A stretch of DNA of 64,000 bases. Origin: a virus. The position numbers and the translations under genes were made by a program. This document shows positions 22,230 through 30,301 of this stretch, one piece after another. The stretch is taken from IMG/VR virus record IMGVR_UViG_3300010885_047022, positions 1 to 64,000 of that record. The stretch is one strand, 5' to 3'. Within the stretch, counting starts at the first letter, position 1; every line of letters starts with the position of its first letter. The notes below the pieces were generated by a model. That model made no database searches. It saw only the letters and a list, made by a program, of their open reading frames with translations, and was not told where the DNA came from.

Positions 22230-23689
22230 TAGTCAAAACCTTCTCCACTTAATAGTTCTTGAAGATCTGTTGACTCTGAATATGATTGATCACTAATGAC
22301 TTCATAATCTTCATAGATTTTTTTTGCATCGTTATATCTTACTAAAGGTGGATCGTACATGAATGCAGAACCAGTAATTCTATTTTTAGGTATTTGAAGC
22401 TGCATTATATTTTCATCTTCTGTTTCATCATTTGAAGCCAAACGTTTTTCTGTAATGAAAATTGTAACTGCGCACTTTTGCTGAATAGCTAAAGATCCAC
22501 CTGTATCTGATTGCTGTACAACTTCTCTTTTTTCTTTCATTCTGTTTGAGTTTTCCTGGGCAGTTATGATCATAGCGCAGTTCATATCTCTGGCAAGTTT
22601 TTCTAGTCTAACCATCATTTCTTCAAACTCGCCCCATCTTGGCTTGCCCTTACCACTACCACGGGTAAACATAGATTGAATAGTGTCAATGATAACTACA
22701 TCTGGCATATCTCCAGTGTGACCTATTAAATCTCTTAACCAAAACTCAAGGTCTTCAAAATATGGAGTCTCAGGATCATGACGAACCATTAATCTGTCTC
22801 CCCACTCTTCAAGTTTTGATTTAAACTTAGCCAAGTAAAACTGCTTTTTTTCTTCACTCCATTTATGAGCTTCTGAATAAACATTTTCACCAATGATTTG
22901 AGTCATAAGAATTCTCTCCCAGTGACCCAAAGCTTCTTCAAAGTTTACATACAAAACTCTATAACCAGTATCTAACCAATTATTAGCTAGACACTTAGCG
23001 AAGGTACTTTTTCCCTTGCCTGAGGGGGCGATAATTGCGTGTACAGCGCCCTTGAAGAATCCACCCTCATCCGTATAGCCCATGGCTCTATTTAGAGCTT
23101 TAAATTGCGTTGGCACGAAGTCAGGTATATCCAGCAAACGATCAGCTCTATTTAGAATGTCATTAGCTGTAGTTAATTTACTAAATGGGTCGTATTTAAT
23201 TTGATTTTCAAGATCTTTAATTAAAGAAGTTAAATCATTAATGCGATCAATATCTTCTTGTGATTTCAAACCTTTTTTATTAATAAGTATTTGAAGTTCT
23301 TGAAGATTGAGAATCTGTTTACGCTTATTTGCCTTGTGTTTGATTAATTCAACGACTGATTCTTTTGTAGAAGAATCCAGACTAAGAATATAATCTATCA
23401 TTATTCCTACGCCGGAAGAGCCACCAAGTGCATCATATATATCCGTCTCACTAGACAGCCATGATTTAAATGCTATTGGATCAACTATATCTAAATTAGT
23501 TGCTCGATAAAAACCAAGAAGCGCACCATAGAATTCGTGGATTCCTTTTTCGCCATGAATCATACCAACTATATCTTGTGGAAGATTTTCGTCAAAATAG
23601 GATATCGCACCCTGCTCTTTTAGGCAAAGTGCGAATGCCTGGTATTCTAGTGGGGTTTCTTGTGATTCTTCTATTTCTTCAAGTGCCAT
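22229..23689 (-). CDS. dnaB: DnaB-like replicative helicase
   Basis: From the ATG at 23689 (TGATG) the protein has 486 residues. The N-terminal helical domain (about 1-130) matches the DnaB N-domain; a linker helix precedes the RecA-like motor with Walker A IIAPSGKGKSTFAKCLA near 220-236, Walker B DVVIIDTIQSMF, AMIITAQENSNRMKEKR (motif 3) and SLAIQQKCAVTIFITEKR with a following KNRITG (motif 4 and arginine finger). It unwinds DNA as a hexamer at the fork. It lies in the same operon as primase and polymerase. An in-frame TTG one codon upstream is the only other start. Confidence 0.9.
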   Translation of the reverse strand: MALEEIEESQETPLEYQAFALCLKEQGAISYFDENLPQDIVGMIHGEKGIHEFYGALLGFYRATNLDIVDPIAFKSWLSSETDIYDALGGSSGVGIMIDYILSLDSSTKESVVELIKHKANKRKQILNLQELQILINKKGLKSQEDIDRINDLTSLIKDLENQIKYDPFSKLTTANDILNRADRLLDIPDFVPTQFKALNRAMGYTDEGGFFKGAVHAIIAPSGKGKSTFAKCLANNWLDTGYRVLYVNFEEALGHWERILMTQIIGENVYSEAHKWSEEKKQFYLAKFKSKLEEWGDRLMVRHDPETPYFEDLEFWLRDLIGHTGDMPDVVIIDTIQSMFTRGSGKGKPRWGEFEEMMVRLEKLARDMNCAMIITAQENSNRMKEKREVVQQSDTGGSLAIQQKCAVTIFITEKRLASNDETEDENIMQLQIPKNRITGSAFMYDPPLVRYNDAKKIYEDYEVISDQSYSESTDLQELLSGEGFD

Positions 23690-24324
23690 CAATTTTTAGA
23701 GCCTTTTAGTTTGCGGTAAAGATTCTTTTTATACTCTGAATTTTTCTTTTTCATTTCCTGATAATAATTAGAAGTTGTAATACTTTGCTTATTATTATCT
23801 TTCTTGCTATCTGGACTACTCCTAATAGCTTCCAGCATCCTATTATACACGCTAACTTCAGTTAGAGAGTCATTATAGCGAAAAACAATTAACGCAATTC
23901 CATTATCCTTGCACCATTGTGCTTTGATTATATCTCTTTTTTGTGCTTCTTCAAATTCATATTTTGATTCAAAAAATCTAGACGTGTAAAAGAAATGTTG
24001 ACGGCCATGATATTCTGCAGCTATTCCATACGAAGGGCAATAAACATCTAATCGAAGTTTTTCGCCAATATGAAATTCATTAACTACATCTTCTCCAGGC
24101 AAAAGTTTTTTCATTATCATTGTCAAAGCGGTTTGACCACGTGACATTTTCTTTTTAGAATCTTTTAACCAATTTAATCCAAGATAATTAATCTTTTTAT
24201 TTATCTCAGATATTGGAACGTCAAGTTCTTTTGCTATTTGATTTATTGAATAATTAGTATCAAATAAAAGATCTACTAAAAATTCAATATCATCATCTTG
24301 TATTTTTTTATAATTATCTTTCAT
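23689..24324 (-). CDS. HTH plus VSR/DUF559-like endonuclease
   Basis: The 211-residue protein has an N-terminal helix-turn-helix segment (DTNYSINQIAKELDVPISEINKKINYLGL) and a nuclease core LRLDVYCPSYGIAAEYHGRQHFFYT, in which the Asp and the E-Y-H-x-x-Q-H pattern fits VSR- or DUF559-like PD-(D/E)XK enzymes, followed by DIIKAQWCKDNGIALIVFRY. The C-terminus is basic and disordered. The combination is also common in phage homing-type endonucleases. It directly precedes the helicase gene with a one-base overlap. Role: DNA repair, recombination or mobile nuclease, not decided. Confidence 0.7.
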   Translation of the reverse strand: MKDNYKKIQDDDIEFLVDLLFDTNYSINQIAKELDVPISEINKKINYLGLNWLKDSKKKMSRGQTALTMIMKKLLPGEDVVNEFHIGEKLRLDVYCPSYGIAAEYHGRQHFFYTSRFFESKYEFEEAQKRDIIKAQWCKDNGIALIVFRYNDSLTEVSVYNRMLEAIRSSPDSKKDNNKQSITTSNYYQEMKKKNSEYKKNLYRKLKGSKN

Positions 24325-24961
24325 TGGTACTGTTATGAAATGCAGCCTTGCTCAATGACAAAGTTTTACCAGTATCAATTATGGATATGTTTAGATTATC
24401 CCACATCTTATTCATCAATGCTAAACCAAAGACACCACAATCTAGAAGGCAATAGTCTACTTCGTTTTCCATTTCCGCCAATTGTGCATAAACGCTATCT
24501 AACTTTTCGTGATAATTATTATATGGAACATTTATAATATGCGTATCAAATCCAAAGTGGCGTTGAGCCAACTTCTTATCATGGAGTGTAACGATAACTT
24601 TTGGAGTATTTCTAATATAGAAATCAATCACTGATTGATAGGCGTCTTTGTTATTTAGATAAAAGTATTCAAATACGTTTGAATAGTAATACTCAAAGTT
24701 TTTGTTTAATCCAATTTTAAAATGTCTTCCATTTTCAATATCAGAAACTAGGGTATGTGAAATTGCTTTCATAATTCTCTTGTCATTATTTTTTAATGAG
24801 GAGATAATATTCTTAGCAAAGTTAGCTGGAAAAGGATTCTCGCTATTTTTACTTAAGGCGACTATGGAAGATTTAGGAACATTAATGTAACTAAACTTTT
24901 CTTTTTTGCCCATTGCCGAAGTAAGATTTCTAAGTGAATCTGTTGGATTAAGAAATGTCAT
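24314..24961 (-). CDS. Hypothetical protein, possibly GT-D-fold related
   Basis: A 215-residue protein. The C-terminal part reads YCLLDCGVFGLALMNKMW...ISIIDTGKTLSLSKA, which recalls the end of GT-D/DUF1792 glycosyltransferases ('LL..G..G..L...L...G....DiG'). The DGE motif expected in the N-terminal half of that family is not seen, so I treat this only as a hint. The location directly after a GT2 gene fits a sugar function, while the genes downstream are replication genes. The gene starts 12 bases after the upstream stop. Confidence 0.5.
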   Translation of the reverse strand: MTFLNPTDSLRNLTSAMGKKEKFSYINVPKSSIVALSKNSENPFPANFAKNIISSLKNNDKRIMKAISHTLVSDIENGRHFKIGLNKNFEYYYSNVFEYFYLNNKDAYQSVIDFYIRNTPKVIVTLHDKKLAQRHFGFDTHIINVPYNNYHEKLDSVYAQLAEMENEVDYCLLDCGVFGLALMNKMWDNLNISIIDTGKTLSLSKAAFHNSTNER

Positions 24962-24972
24962 TTTATCTCCTA

Positions 24973-25665
24973 TTAAATTCCGAATGAACCCCAGTTAATC
25001 AAAACTGGCTTTTCATCTACGATTGAATTGATATGGTCTAACTGATGGAAAGCTCCACCGTCTAATTGTGAATATCTCTGATGCTTAGAAATTTTATCTT
25101 CATCTCTGATATAGCCAAGGTGTTGCATTACGAGTTTAGAATCAACCCAGTAATTTTTTCTAGCAATCATATCACCTACATAAGTAGGTTCAGATCCACA
25201 CGCCAGCTGCCTATTATTGAACCCACCATTTTCTAAGTATCTAAATATTCTAGTACTATTATTTGGTGTCCATAGTTTATCAACTCTATACTGAGTTTCA
25301 TTCCACATATGATAGAAGCGGACATTTACTACATCAAAAGGCGATGTATTTAAAACATCTCTAATTGGCGCATCATCTAAATGATAGAGCTTTTCATCGC
25401 AGTCAATAGCTACGACCCAATCTCCAATACTGGCAAATTTTTCTAGATTACCCCAGGCGAAGGCTCTTAATTTTCCTTCATGAACATTAAAAAGTTGTTC
25501 AGGTGTTTGAAAAACTTCAGCGTACTTTGCTGCTATTTCAGGAGTATTATCAGTTGAACAATCATCTGTAAATATTATTTTATCAACTTGAGTTGACAGT
25601 CTTTGCAAAACATCTTCCAAAAATCTAGAAGACTCATTTCTACCAATCATTTGTGCAATGATCAT
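24973..25665 (-). CDS. Family 2 glycosyltransferase
   Basis: From the ATG at 25665, seven bases after AAGGA, the protein has 230 residues: MIIAQMIGRNESSRFL, IIFTDDCSTDNTPEIAAKYA (nucleotide-binding strand), GDWVVAIDCDEKLY (DxD motif, DCD) and a C-terminal HQRYSQLDGGAFHQ segment. This is the TagGH/WcaA-like 'NE.....L..VL' branch of GT2. It would add sugar residues in the cytoplasm. A terminator lies between it and the upstream 63-residue gene, so it may have its own start of transcription, though no promoter is evident. Confidence 0.85.
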   Translation of the reverse strand: MIIAQMIGRNESSRFLEDVLQRLSTQVDKIIFTDDCSTDNTPEIAAKYAEVFQTPEQLFNVHEGKLRAFAWGNLEKFASIGDWVVAIDCDEKLYHLDDAPIRDVLNTSPFDVVNVRFYHMWNETQYRVDKLWTPNNSTRIFRYLENGGFNNRQLACGSEPTYVGDMIARKNYWVDSKLVMQHLGYIRDEDKISKHQRYSQLDGGAFHQLDHINSIVDEKPVLINWGSFGI

Positions 25666-25691
25666 TTTTTTCTTCCTTAGCTTTAAATGAG

Positions 25692-25717
25692 ATTGAGGGG
25701 GTTTTACCCCCCTCAAT
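25692..25717 (-). terminator. Strong hairpin, terminator of the 25757-25948 gene
   Basis: On the complement TTGAGGGGG pairs with CCCCCTCAA across a 6-7 base loop. The sequence after it (TCTCATTTAAAG) is only moderately T-rich, so termination may be partial and let some transcription into the glycosyltransferase gene. Confidence 0.7.
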
Positions 25718-25756
25718 TTCTGTCCAATAATTACTTAGAGACTTTATTGACGAAGG

Positions 25757-25948
25757 TCAGTCGACCATCTGTTCACGAGCCTCAACAGCCGAAATTCGCT
25801 CAGTCTCTACTTCTCTGTAGAGCATCTCTCCAAGAGCTGAACGACGATTGCTCGAACTTGTTGCAATCTTCTCTGCGTCTGTTTTGTTGTTAGCCTTCAC
25901 GAGCGAAGTTGTTGTCACTGTGAAATACTTGAACTTGTTATCTGACAT
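25757..25948 (-). CDS. Hypothetical 63-residue protein with its own terminator
   Basis: The product starts MSDNKFKYFTVTTTSLVKAN and ends ISAVEAREQMVD; an N-terminal strand pair is followed by two helices rich in Ala, Glu and Arg. AAAGG precedes the ATG by 7 bases and a strong hairpin follows the stop by about 40 bases, which suggests high expression of a stable message. By eye its G+C is higher than that of the surrounding genes. No family recognised. Confidence 0.7.
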   Translation of the reverse strand: MSDNKFKYFTVTTTSLVKANNKTDAEKIATSSSNRRSALGEMLYREVETERISAVEAREQMVD

Positions 25949-25963
25949 TGGTATTACCTTTCA

Positions 25964-26368
25964 TTAATTTGATGGATAATTGGTTGCGATATATTCTATC
26001 GCATCTTGCATTGTTGATGCAAGTTTTGTTGCCATATATTTTAGGTAAACTCTGTTCTTATTAGAGTCACAGCAAAAGACTACTGCTGGCTGATTATTGA
26101 ATTTAGCCCAAGCTAATTCAAAGTCAGTTCCTATATATGCGCGATCTTGTAACATATATTCTACCAGAATAATATCTGCTCGGCGTTGCATGAACAAATT
26201 TTTTTCAACAATTTCTTCTGGTGTTTCGTACCCTTGATCTACAATAGTAGTTGGATCCAATACGTCATAGCCTGCAAGATGCAGTGCTCTAGTTGCTGAC
26301 TTGCGCCAAAAGCGTCCATAGTCTTCAACGCCTTCAATTGCTCCGGAAAGAAATACTTTAAGCGGCAT
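25964..26368 (-). CDS. Nucleoside 2-deoxyribosyltransferase-like protein
   Basis: The 134 residues read VFLSGAIEGVEDYGRFWR, GYDVLDPTTIV, IVEKNLFMQRRADIILVEYM and RAYIGTDFELAWA, the linear signature of nucleoside 2-deoxyribosyltransferases (catalytic Glu in the last segment, 'G...E..wA'). The enzyme exchanges or hydrolyses the base of deoxynucleosides or their phosphates. In phages, members may salvage bases, clear damaged dNMPs or feed modified bases into the pool. It overlaps the next upstream gene by 11 bases. Confidence 0.8.
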   Translation of the reverse strand: MPLKVFLSGAIEGVEDYGRFWRKSATRALHLAGYDVLDPTTIVDQGYETPEEIVEKNLFMQRRADIILVEYMLQDRAYIGTDFELAWAKFNNQPAVVFCCDSNKNRVYLKYMATKLASTMQDAIEYIATNYPSN

Positions 26369-26777
26369 ATACTAATCCTGGCCAATAGTATTCTAAGTCA
26401 TTTGGTTCGTCAAAATATTGCGAATAATATCCAAAGTCTTTACGAAGAAGATTTGATCTATGAGATCTATGGAATTCTTCATTCCCAAACCAGGCCGGCA
26501 TTACTACACTGCCTGGATCTATCTCTTCATATTGCATATTGTTCTTATATCCCCTATTGACCCATTCTCGAATAGTTATATTTTGATATAACTTTAGAGC
26601 AGATTCATAACCAGTCCACATCAATGTTACCGGATGATTTCTCCAGCCTTTTGTAGGTGTTCTTTCTAGGAGTATATTCAGGACTTGGAATGTTTCAACA
26701 CGTTGCTTTCCAAGACGACGATAATCTAATACTTCTACAGATTTTTTAAAGTCTGCATATGGTATAAATGTCTGCAT
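26358..26777 (-). CDS. Pyrimidine-dimer DNA glycosylase/endonuclease V relative
   Basis: The 139-residue protein begins MQTFIPYADFKKSVEVLDYRR and continues LGKQRVETFQVL, GWRNHPVTLMWTGYE and PAWFGNEEFHRSHRSNLLRKD. This is the MSMEG_6728-like family that is annotated as related to T4 endonuclease V (Pyr_excise); the signature residues are well kept. It is common in Actinobacteria and their phages, from memory. The likely role is repair of UV-damaged DNA or a related base-excision step. It overlaps the deoxyribosyltransferase gene and follows SNase by one base. Confidence 0.8.
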   Translation of the reverse strand: MQTFIPYADFKKSVEVLDYRRLGKQRVETFQVLNILLERTPTKGWRNHPVTLMWTGYESALKLYQNITIREWVNRGYKNNMQYEEIDPGSVVMPAWFGNEEFHRSHRSNLLRKDFGYYSQYFDEPNDLEYYWPGLVYAA

Positions 26778-26778
26778 T

Positions 26779-27177
26779 TTAGTCCTTTTTGAATTCAGTG
26801 AATGTTTTGTCGCCTACGCCAAAGTATTCTCTAGCAAGACCAGACGCTATTATAGCATCATTTAGACACTCTCCGGCTTGATTCCATACTCTTGCTAGCA
26901 CTCTTCCGTACTTTTCATTCTTGTCAATAATTGTTTCTATCTTAACTTTATGATTGGCGGCTGTTAACCACTGATCAGTAAATTCTTTTGCAGCTAGACC
27001 CATTTTCTTTTCTTCAAGATTAGTTGTGCGACTCTCAGGAGTATTTACTCCATAAAGACGAACTCTACCTCTTTTTAGTGTATCGAATCCCAAATCGATA
27101 ACAATATCAAATGTATCGCCATCAATTGTTTTCTTGACCTCTGCGTTGTAGATCCAAGGGTTTAGTTTATCTGTCAT
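26779..27177 (-). CDS. Staphylococcal-nuclease-like (thermonuclease) protein
   Basis: A 132-residue SNase domain: VKKTIDGDTFDIVIDLG (metal Asp residues), RVRLYGVNTPESR (catalytic Arg and Glu), GLAAKEFTDQWL and EKYGRVLARVW (second catalytic Arg), with LASGLAREYF-like end (IIASGLAREYFG). All three catalytic positions appear kept. There is no signal peptide, so it acts in the cell or is packaged; host DNA degradation or RNA turnover are options. A related domain is fused to the baseplate hub at 60077-64000. Confidence 0.85.
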   Translation of the reverse strand: MTDKLNPWIYNAEVKKTIDGDTFDIVIDLGFDTLKRGRVRLYGVNTPESRTTNLEEKKMGLAAKEFTDQWLTAANHKVKIETIIDKNEKYGRVLARVWNQAGECLNDAIIASGLAREYFGVGDKTFTEFKKD

Positions 27178-27178
27178 G

Positions 27179-27970
27179 TTAATCTCTTTCTATTCCAATG
27201 TAGTCGCATGCTTTGCGAAATAATGCTTGACTTTCTTTAAATTTAGAATCTGCTTCTCCGCCGACAACTGAAGATTTATGCCAACTGTGCCCGATGGATA
27301 CACTTCCATCATACACCACATTGTAACCTAAGTGTCTGGCAAAGTATGAACACCAGGTTTCCTCATAATAATGAGGGGTAGGGAGAAATGCGCCTGTTAC
27401 CCCTGGATACATCTCTTGATACTTGGGATGGTTTGTTAGTGCATTCCAAACTTCTCTACGGATAAAGTATGCGGAGCCTGAGACCGTAACGCATGGAACT
27501 CTATCTTTGTAAAGATGATCGTCAAAATCGCTTTGTCTCCAACCACGATGAGTTGGAGCTGTATTGGTTCCCACGATTCCGGCGTGCGTTATCAATCCAT
27601 TTTCGTCTCTTTGCTTGGGACCTAGAATATGAATATCTGGATTCTCATCAAAAATTTGTTGAGCTCTTACCATAGAACTACTAGTCATCCATACGTCAGC
27701 ATTTAGTAGTGCAATCACGTCAGACGAGCCTTCAGCTGCCAATTGATTGCAAGCTCCAGAATATCCTATATTATCATTGTGATAGAATTTATTAATTCTA
27801 TATCTTTGATAATTGTATTTTAACCAACTAGCACTGTCGTCTTGCGAACCGTTGTCTGCTATATATAGATTCCAAACCTTAGGAGTATCATGCAGATCAC
27901 TGTGTAAGCAGTCTAGAAACCTATTCAGCAGTGGTCTTGTATTGTAATTAATTACGCATAGGTCTATCAA
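27179..27970 (-). CDS. Family 2 glycosyltransferase, rhamnosyltransferase-like
   Basis: This 263-residue protein begins MIDLCVINYNTRPLLNRFLD, followed by LYIADNGSQDDSASWL, NIGYSGACNQLA and VIALLNADVWM, then VSGSAYFIRREVW: the order typical of the rhamnosyl/mannosyl branch of GT2 (metal motif N-A-D). A HYYEETWCSYFARHLGY segment provides the acceptor-side acid. It overlaps the upstream membrane-protein gene by ATGA and precedes SNase by one base. Sugar and target are unknown. Confidence 0.85.
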   Translation of the reverse strand: MIDLCVINYNTRPLLNRFLDCLHSDLHDTPKVWNLYIADNGSQDDSASWLKYNYQRYRINKFYHNDNIGYSGACNQLAAEGSSDVIALLNADVWMTSSSMVRAQQIFDENPDIHILGPKQRDENGLITHAGIVGTNTAPTHRGWRQSDFDDHLYKDRVPCVTVSGSAYFIRREVWNALTNHPKYQEMYPGVTGAFLPTPHYYEETWCSYFARHLGYNVVYDGSVSIGHSWHKSSVVGGEADSKFKESQALFRKACDYIGIERD

Positions 27971-28221
27971 TTTATTTCTCCAAATTCAATTACCGCATCA
28001 AAAGCGGATGTGGGACTTAATCCGAATTCTACTAAAGACAAGAATTCTTGTTCTATATCAAATAATAAATCGGAGTCATAAAACTCTTTCAATCTATTTT
28101 TATATTGATATACAGTTGGATCTTTTTTCTTGGGTTTTAAAGAATTGATAGATTTATTTCTAGCAATTGAAACGCCCAAAATAAAAGAGCTAATCAAGAA
28201 AGTAATTTTACCATTCTTCAT
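27967..28221 (-). CDS. Small single-pass membrane protein
   Basis: From the ATG at 28221 (14-base overlap with the upstream gene) the product has 84 residues: MKNGKITFLISSFILGVSIA, a probable signal anchor, then a basic stretch (NSLKPKKKDP) and an acidic helical C-terminus. An ATG at 28254 would add 11 residues but overlaps more; neither has a clear ribosome site. It may be a membrane partner of the adjacent glycosyltransferase. No family recognised. Confidence 0.55.
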   Translation of the reverse strand: MKNGKITFLISSFILGVSIARNKSINSLKPKKKDPTVYQYKNRLKEFYDSDLLFDIEQEFLSLVEFGLSPTSAFDAVIEFGEIN

Positions 28222-28426
28222 ATTCAGTATCTGATTCGTTGTAGTGATTTTCATTAGCTTGAAATCTTATATGATCTGCTATTTCTCTAAATGAATCTGA
28301 ATGTTCATCTTGATGTTCAGTAGCTAAATAATCATATGTTTCAGCTATGTGCATAGCTAGCTCATGGCTAATCACTATTGCAGTTTCCCCTATATTCAAT
28401 TTTACTGAGATTTTTTTCTTACTCAT
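28208..28426 (-). CDS. Hypothetical protein, 72 residues
   Basis: From the ATG at 28426, with AAGGAAG about 6 bases before it, the product is MSKKKISVKLNIGETAIVIS then ELAMHIAETYDYLATEHQDEHSDSF, a strand followed by acidic, His-rich helices, ending TEYEEW. It overlaps the upstream gene by 8 bases. An in-frame start at 28456 lies deeper in that gene and is unlikely. No family recognised. Confidence 0.6.
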   Translation of the reverse strand: MSKKKISVKLNIGETAIVISHELAMHIAETYDYLATEHQDEHSDSFREIADHIRFQANENHYNESDTEYEEW

Positions 28427-28640
28427 TTGCTTCCTTGTCATTACTTTCTTGATCATTACTTACTTTATACAAACAGATATTGTCGGTGTCTGGTTCAAAT
28501 GTTACAAAAAATATATTCTTATCCTCCAAAGACATTCCTTCAGGAGGAGGACTATCAAGTGCTATTTTTTTAGATGAACATCCGTAAACTTGACTATGAT
28601 TTTTATATACTACCATATAATTCAGTTTAGCTGCTGGCAT
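28419..28640 (-). CDS. Hypothetical protein, 73 residues
   Basis: The product begins MPAAKLNYMVVYKNHSQVYG and ends with the acidic VSNDQESNDKEANE. Two strand-like segments (YMVVYKNHSQVYG and KNIFFVTFEP) suggest a small beta-sheet fold. It overlaps the dCMP deaminase gene by 14 bases. No family recognised. Confidence 0.6.
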   Translation of the reverse strand: MPAAKLNYMVVYKNHSQVYGCSSKKIALDSPPPEGMSLEDKNIFFVTFEPDTDNICLYKVSNDQESNDKEANE

Positions 28641-29088
28641 TATTGACCTCGAATAAATTGATTGAACATTCTGATAAAAATTTCTTTACGTTGTCCCAAT
28701 CCTTATAAGATTCATCATATAAGTAATAGACATTTTTTATTGTTGAATTAGCTATTAGTTTAGCGCAAGAAAAACATGGAGGACCATTTATATATATTTT
28801 TTCTGGTCTACTAGAATAATCAGAATGAAGTAATGCATTAGCTTCAGCATGTACTGCTATGCAGTTATCATAGTTAGATCCACTAGGTGACTTTTCTGCT
28901 AGTCTAGGGCAACCGCCATCTTCGCAATGTTTCTTACCTCTAGGTCCACCATTATAGCCTACTCCAACTATATGACCCTGTACATCAACTAACACTGCTG
29001 AATATTTTCTTTTTCCACAAGTAGAAAAAATATTAGCTACGGCAGTACACATCTGCATGTACTGAATGTCTTTTCTTGTAACTGTCAT
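28627..29088 (-). CDS. Deoxycytidylate (dCMP) deaminase
   Basis: The 153-residue protein has the zinc-deaminase motifs CIAVHAEANALLHSD (His80, Glu82) and GPPCFSCAKLIANS (Cys105, Cys108), with VGVGYNGGPRG and CEDGGCPR upstream, the arrangement of ComEB-type dCMP deaminases. It makes dUMP, the substrate of the ThyX encoded two genes upstream. An ATGA overlap with the 53-residue membrane-protein gene ties them in one message. Confidence 0.9.
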   Translation of the reverse strand: MTVTRKDIQYMQMCTAVANIFSTCGKRKYSAVLVDVQGHIVGVGYNGGPRGKKHCEDGGCPRLAEKSPSGSNYDNCIAVHAEANALLHSDYSSRPEKIYINGPPCFSCAKLIANSTIKNVYYLYDESYKDWDNVKKFLSECSINLFEVNNASS

Positions 29089-29246
29089 AGAACTAATATA
29101 GCCGCAATTGCTGAAGCGAGTATGGATATTATAATTGTTATTTTCCTATTCTTTGTACTAGTTGCAGATTGAGATATGGACTGCATCGTAAATGCCCAAT
29201 TAATGAATATTACAAATAGAATTATTCTAACTGCATCTATTATCAT
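29085..29246 (-). CDS. Two-helix membrane protein, 53 residues
   Basis: Start 29246, stop 29085-29087. The product has a first hydrophobic helix AVRIILFVIFINWAFT, a polar loop SISQSATSTKNRK and a second helix ITIIISILASAIAAILVL at the extreme C-terminus. ATGA overlaps on both sides (with ThyX and dCMP deaminase) make it a convincing gene. Its small hairpin topology resembles holin-type or toxin-type peptides, but nothing in the context assigns a role. Confidence 0.75.
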   Translation of the reverse strand: MIIDAVRIILFVIFINWAFTMQSISQSATSTKNRKITIIISILASAIAAILVL

Positions 29247-29956
29247 GATACACCAGTTAATAGTGGTATTGATACAGGAAATTTATCAATAATTAAATCT
29301 TTAACAGCGCGAGCATAGTCTTGAATTTCTCTTTGGGCGTCTTCTTCAAGGCGTTGATTTAGGAATAGGGCTACTGATTGCAGGCTGCATGACCATCTAT
29401 AAATGACATACATTCCATATGCTGGAAGGAATAGTCTTGCTTGTTCAGCTGCTACACCATTTTGCATTGCCATATTATAAAGAGCTTCTCCCTGTTGAAT
29501 ATAGTCTTCTAATTGTTGAGTCAAAAGCGTTCCAGTCCAAGGGTCAAGGGGTCCTCCGGATCCCTGTTTTTTATTGTCTGGTGCCAGTCTCCATTCTTCT
29601 TGTGATGGAATATAAAATTCAGGTTCAGAAGTTATATATCTTCTACTAGATTCATTCCATGAATCCATAGTATGATCAGATCCAATAACATACTTCCAAT
29701 GCTGACGAGCAACCATTAACGGTGCCTTAATTTCAAAAGTCATAAACGCATGTCTGAAAGGTGACATATGATTTTCTCTTGCTAAATAATCGATTAATCG
29801 TGCATCTCTTGCAGATAAAGTAGTTGATTCTTTAGCGAAAGAAGCTCGTGCGGCATTGGCTACACTAAGATCTGAACCCATTACGTCTACTAATCTTACG
29901 TAACCTTTATCTAAAACTTTTTTAATGGAGGGTTCATTAACTGAATCATATTCCAT
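29243..29956 (-). CDS. thyX: Flavin-dependent thymidylate synthase
   Basis: From the ATG at 29956, eight bases after AAGGAG, the protein has 237 residues. MSPFRHAFMTFEIKAPLMVARQHWKY and SWNESSRRY form the ThyX signature region, in a divergent form: the usual RHR is replaced around RQHWKYV, while the NExSxRY part is kept. LPAYGMYVIYRWSCSL gives the second conserved block ('lP...yt...w.....l..f...R'), followed by FLNQRLEEDAQREI. The enzyme makes dTMP from dUMP. It pairs with dCMP deaminase and the B12-dependent RNR. Confidence 0.85.
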   Translation of the reverse strand: MEYDSVNEPSIKKVLDKGYVRLVDVMGSDLSVANAARASFAKESTTLSARDARLIDYLARENHMSPFRHAFMTFEIKAPLMVARQHWKYVIGSDHTMDSWNESSRRYITSEPEFYIPSQEEWRLAPDNKKQGSGGPLDPWTGTLLTQQLEDYIQQGEALYNMAMQNGVAAEQARLFLPAYGMYVIYRWSCSLQSVALFLNQRLEEDAQREIQDYARAVKDLIIDKFPVSIPLLTGVS

Positions 29957-30293
29957 TTTCATCTCCTTCATCATCTATGTCAAAATCAGAGTAATATTCT
30001 ACCATACATTCATTAAAATCTTCAGATATTTTATAGAGCGAAGACAATAAACTACTGTAAACGTTATGCCCAGTAGTTATTAATTGTTCTTCTCCATCAA
30101 CTGCATTTATTAGAACTTCAGATATATGGCTCATTGCATCTGATAAAGATTGCTGGATTAAAAGAAGTTCCTTTAATCCAAGTTTTACATCTTTTTCAAA
30201 ATGATCTGACATATCTTTTAATTCATCTGAACTAACAATTTCAGTAAATATTTTTTCAAAATCTTCATTATCAAAGTTTTCTTTTTCAGGCAT
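29946..30293 (-). CDS. Acidic helical hypothetical protein
   Basis: The product (115 residues from the ATG at 30293; a GTG at 30305 that overlaps the RNR stop is an alternative) is strongly acidic, begins MPEKENFDNEDFEKIF and ends SDFDIDDEGDENGI. The middle is a helical bundle (KLGLKELLLIQQSLSDAMSHISEVLINAV). It lies between RNR and ThyX, so an accessory or allosteric role in nucleotide metabolism is conceivable. No family recognised. Confidence 0.6.
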   Translation of the reverse strand: MPEKENFDNEDFEKIFTEIVSSDELKDMSDHFEKDVKLGLKELLLIQQSLSDAMSHISEVLINAVDGEEQLITTGHNVYSSLLSSLYKISEDFNECMVEYYSDFDIDDEGDENGI

Positions 30294-30301
30294 GGTATTT
30301 G

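Noticed and set aside
1128-28640. Repeated 14-base gene overlaps (1141/1128, 3728/3715, 15324/15311, 28221/28208, 28640/28627)
   Set aside because: Striking, but overlaps of this size are common in phages and one depends on an uncertain start, so I do not count it as a system.
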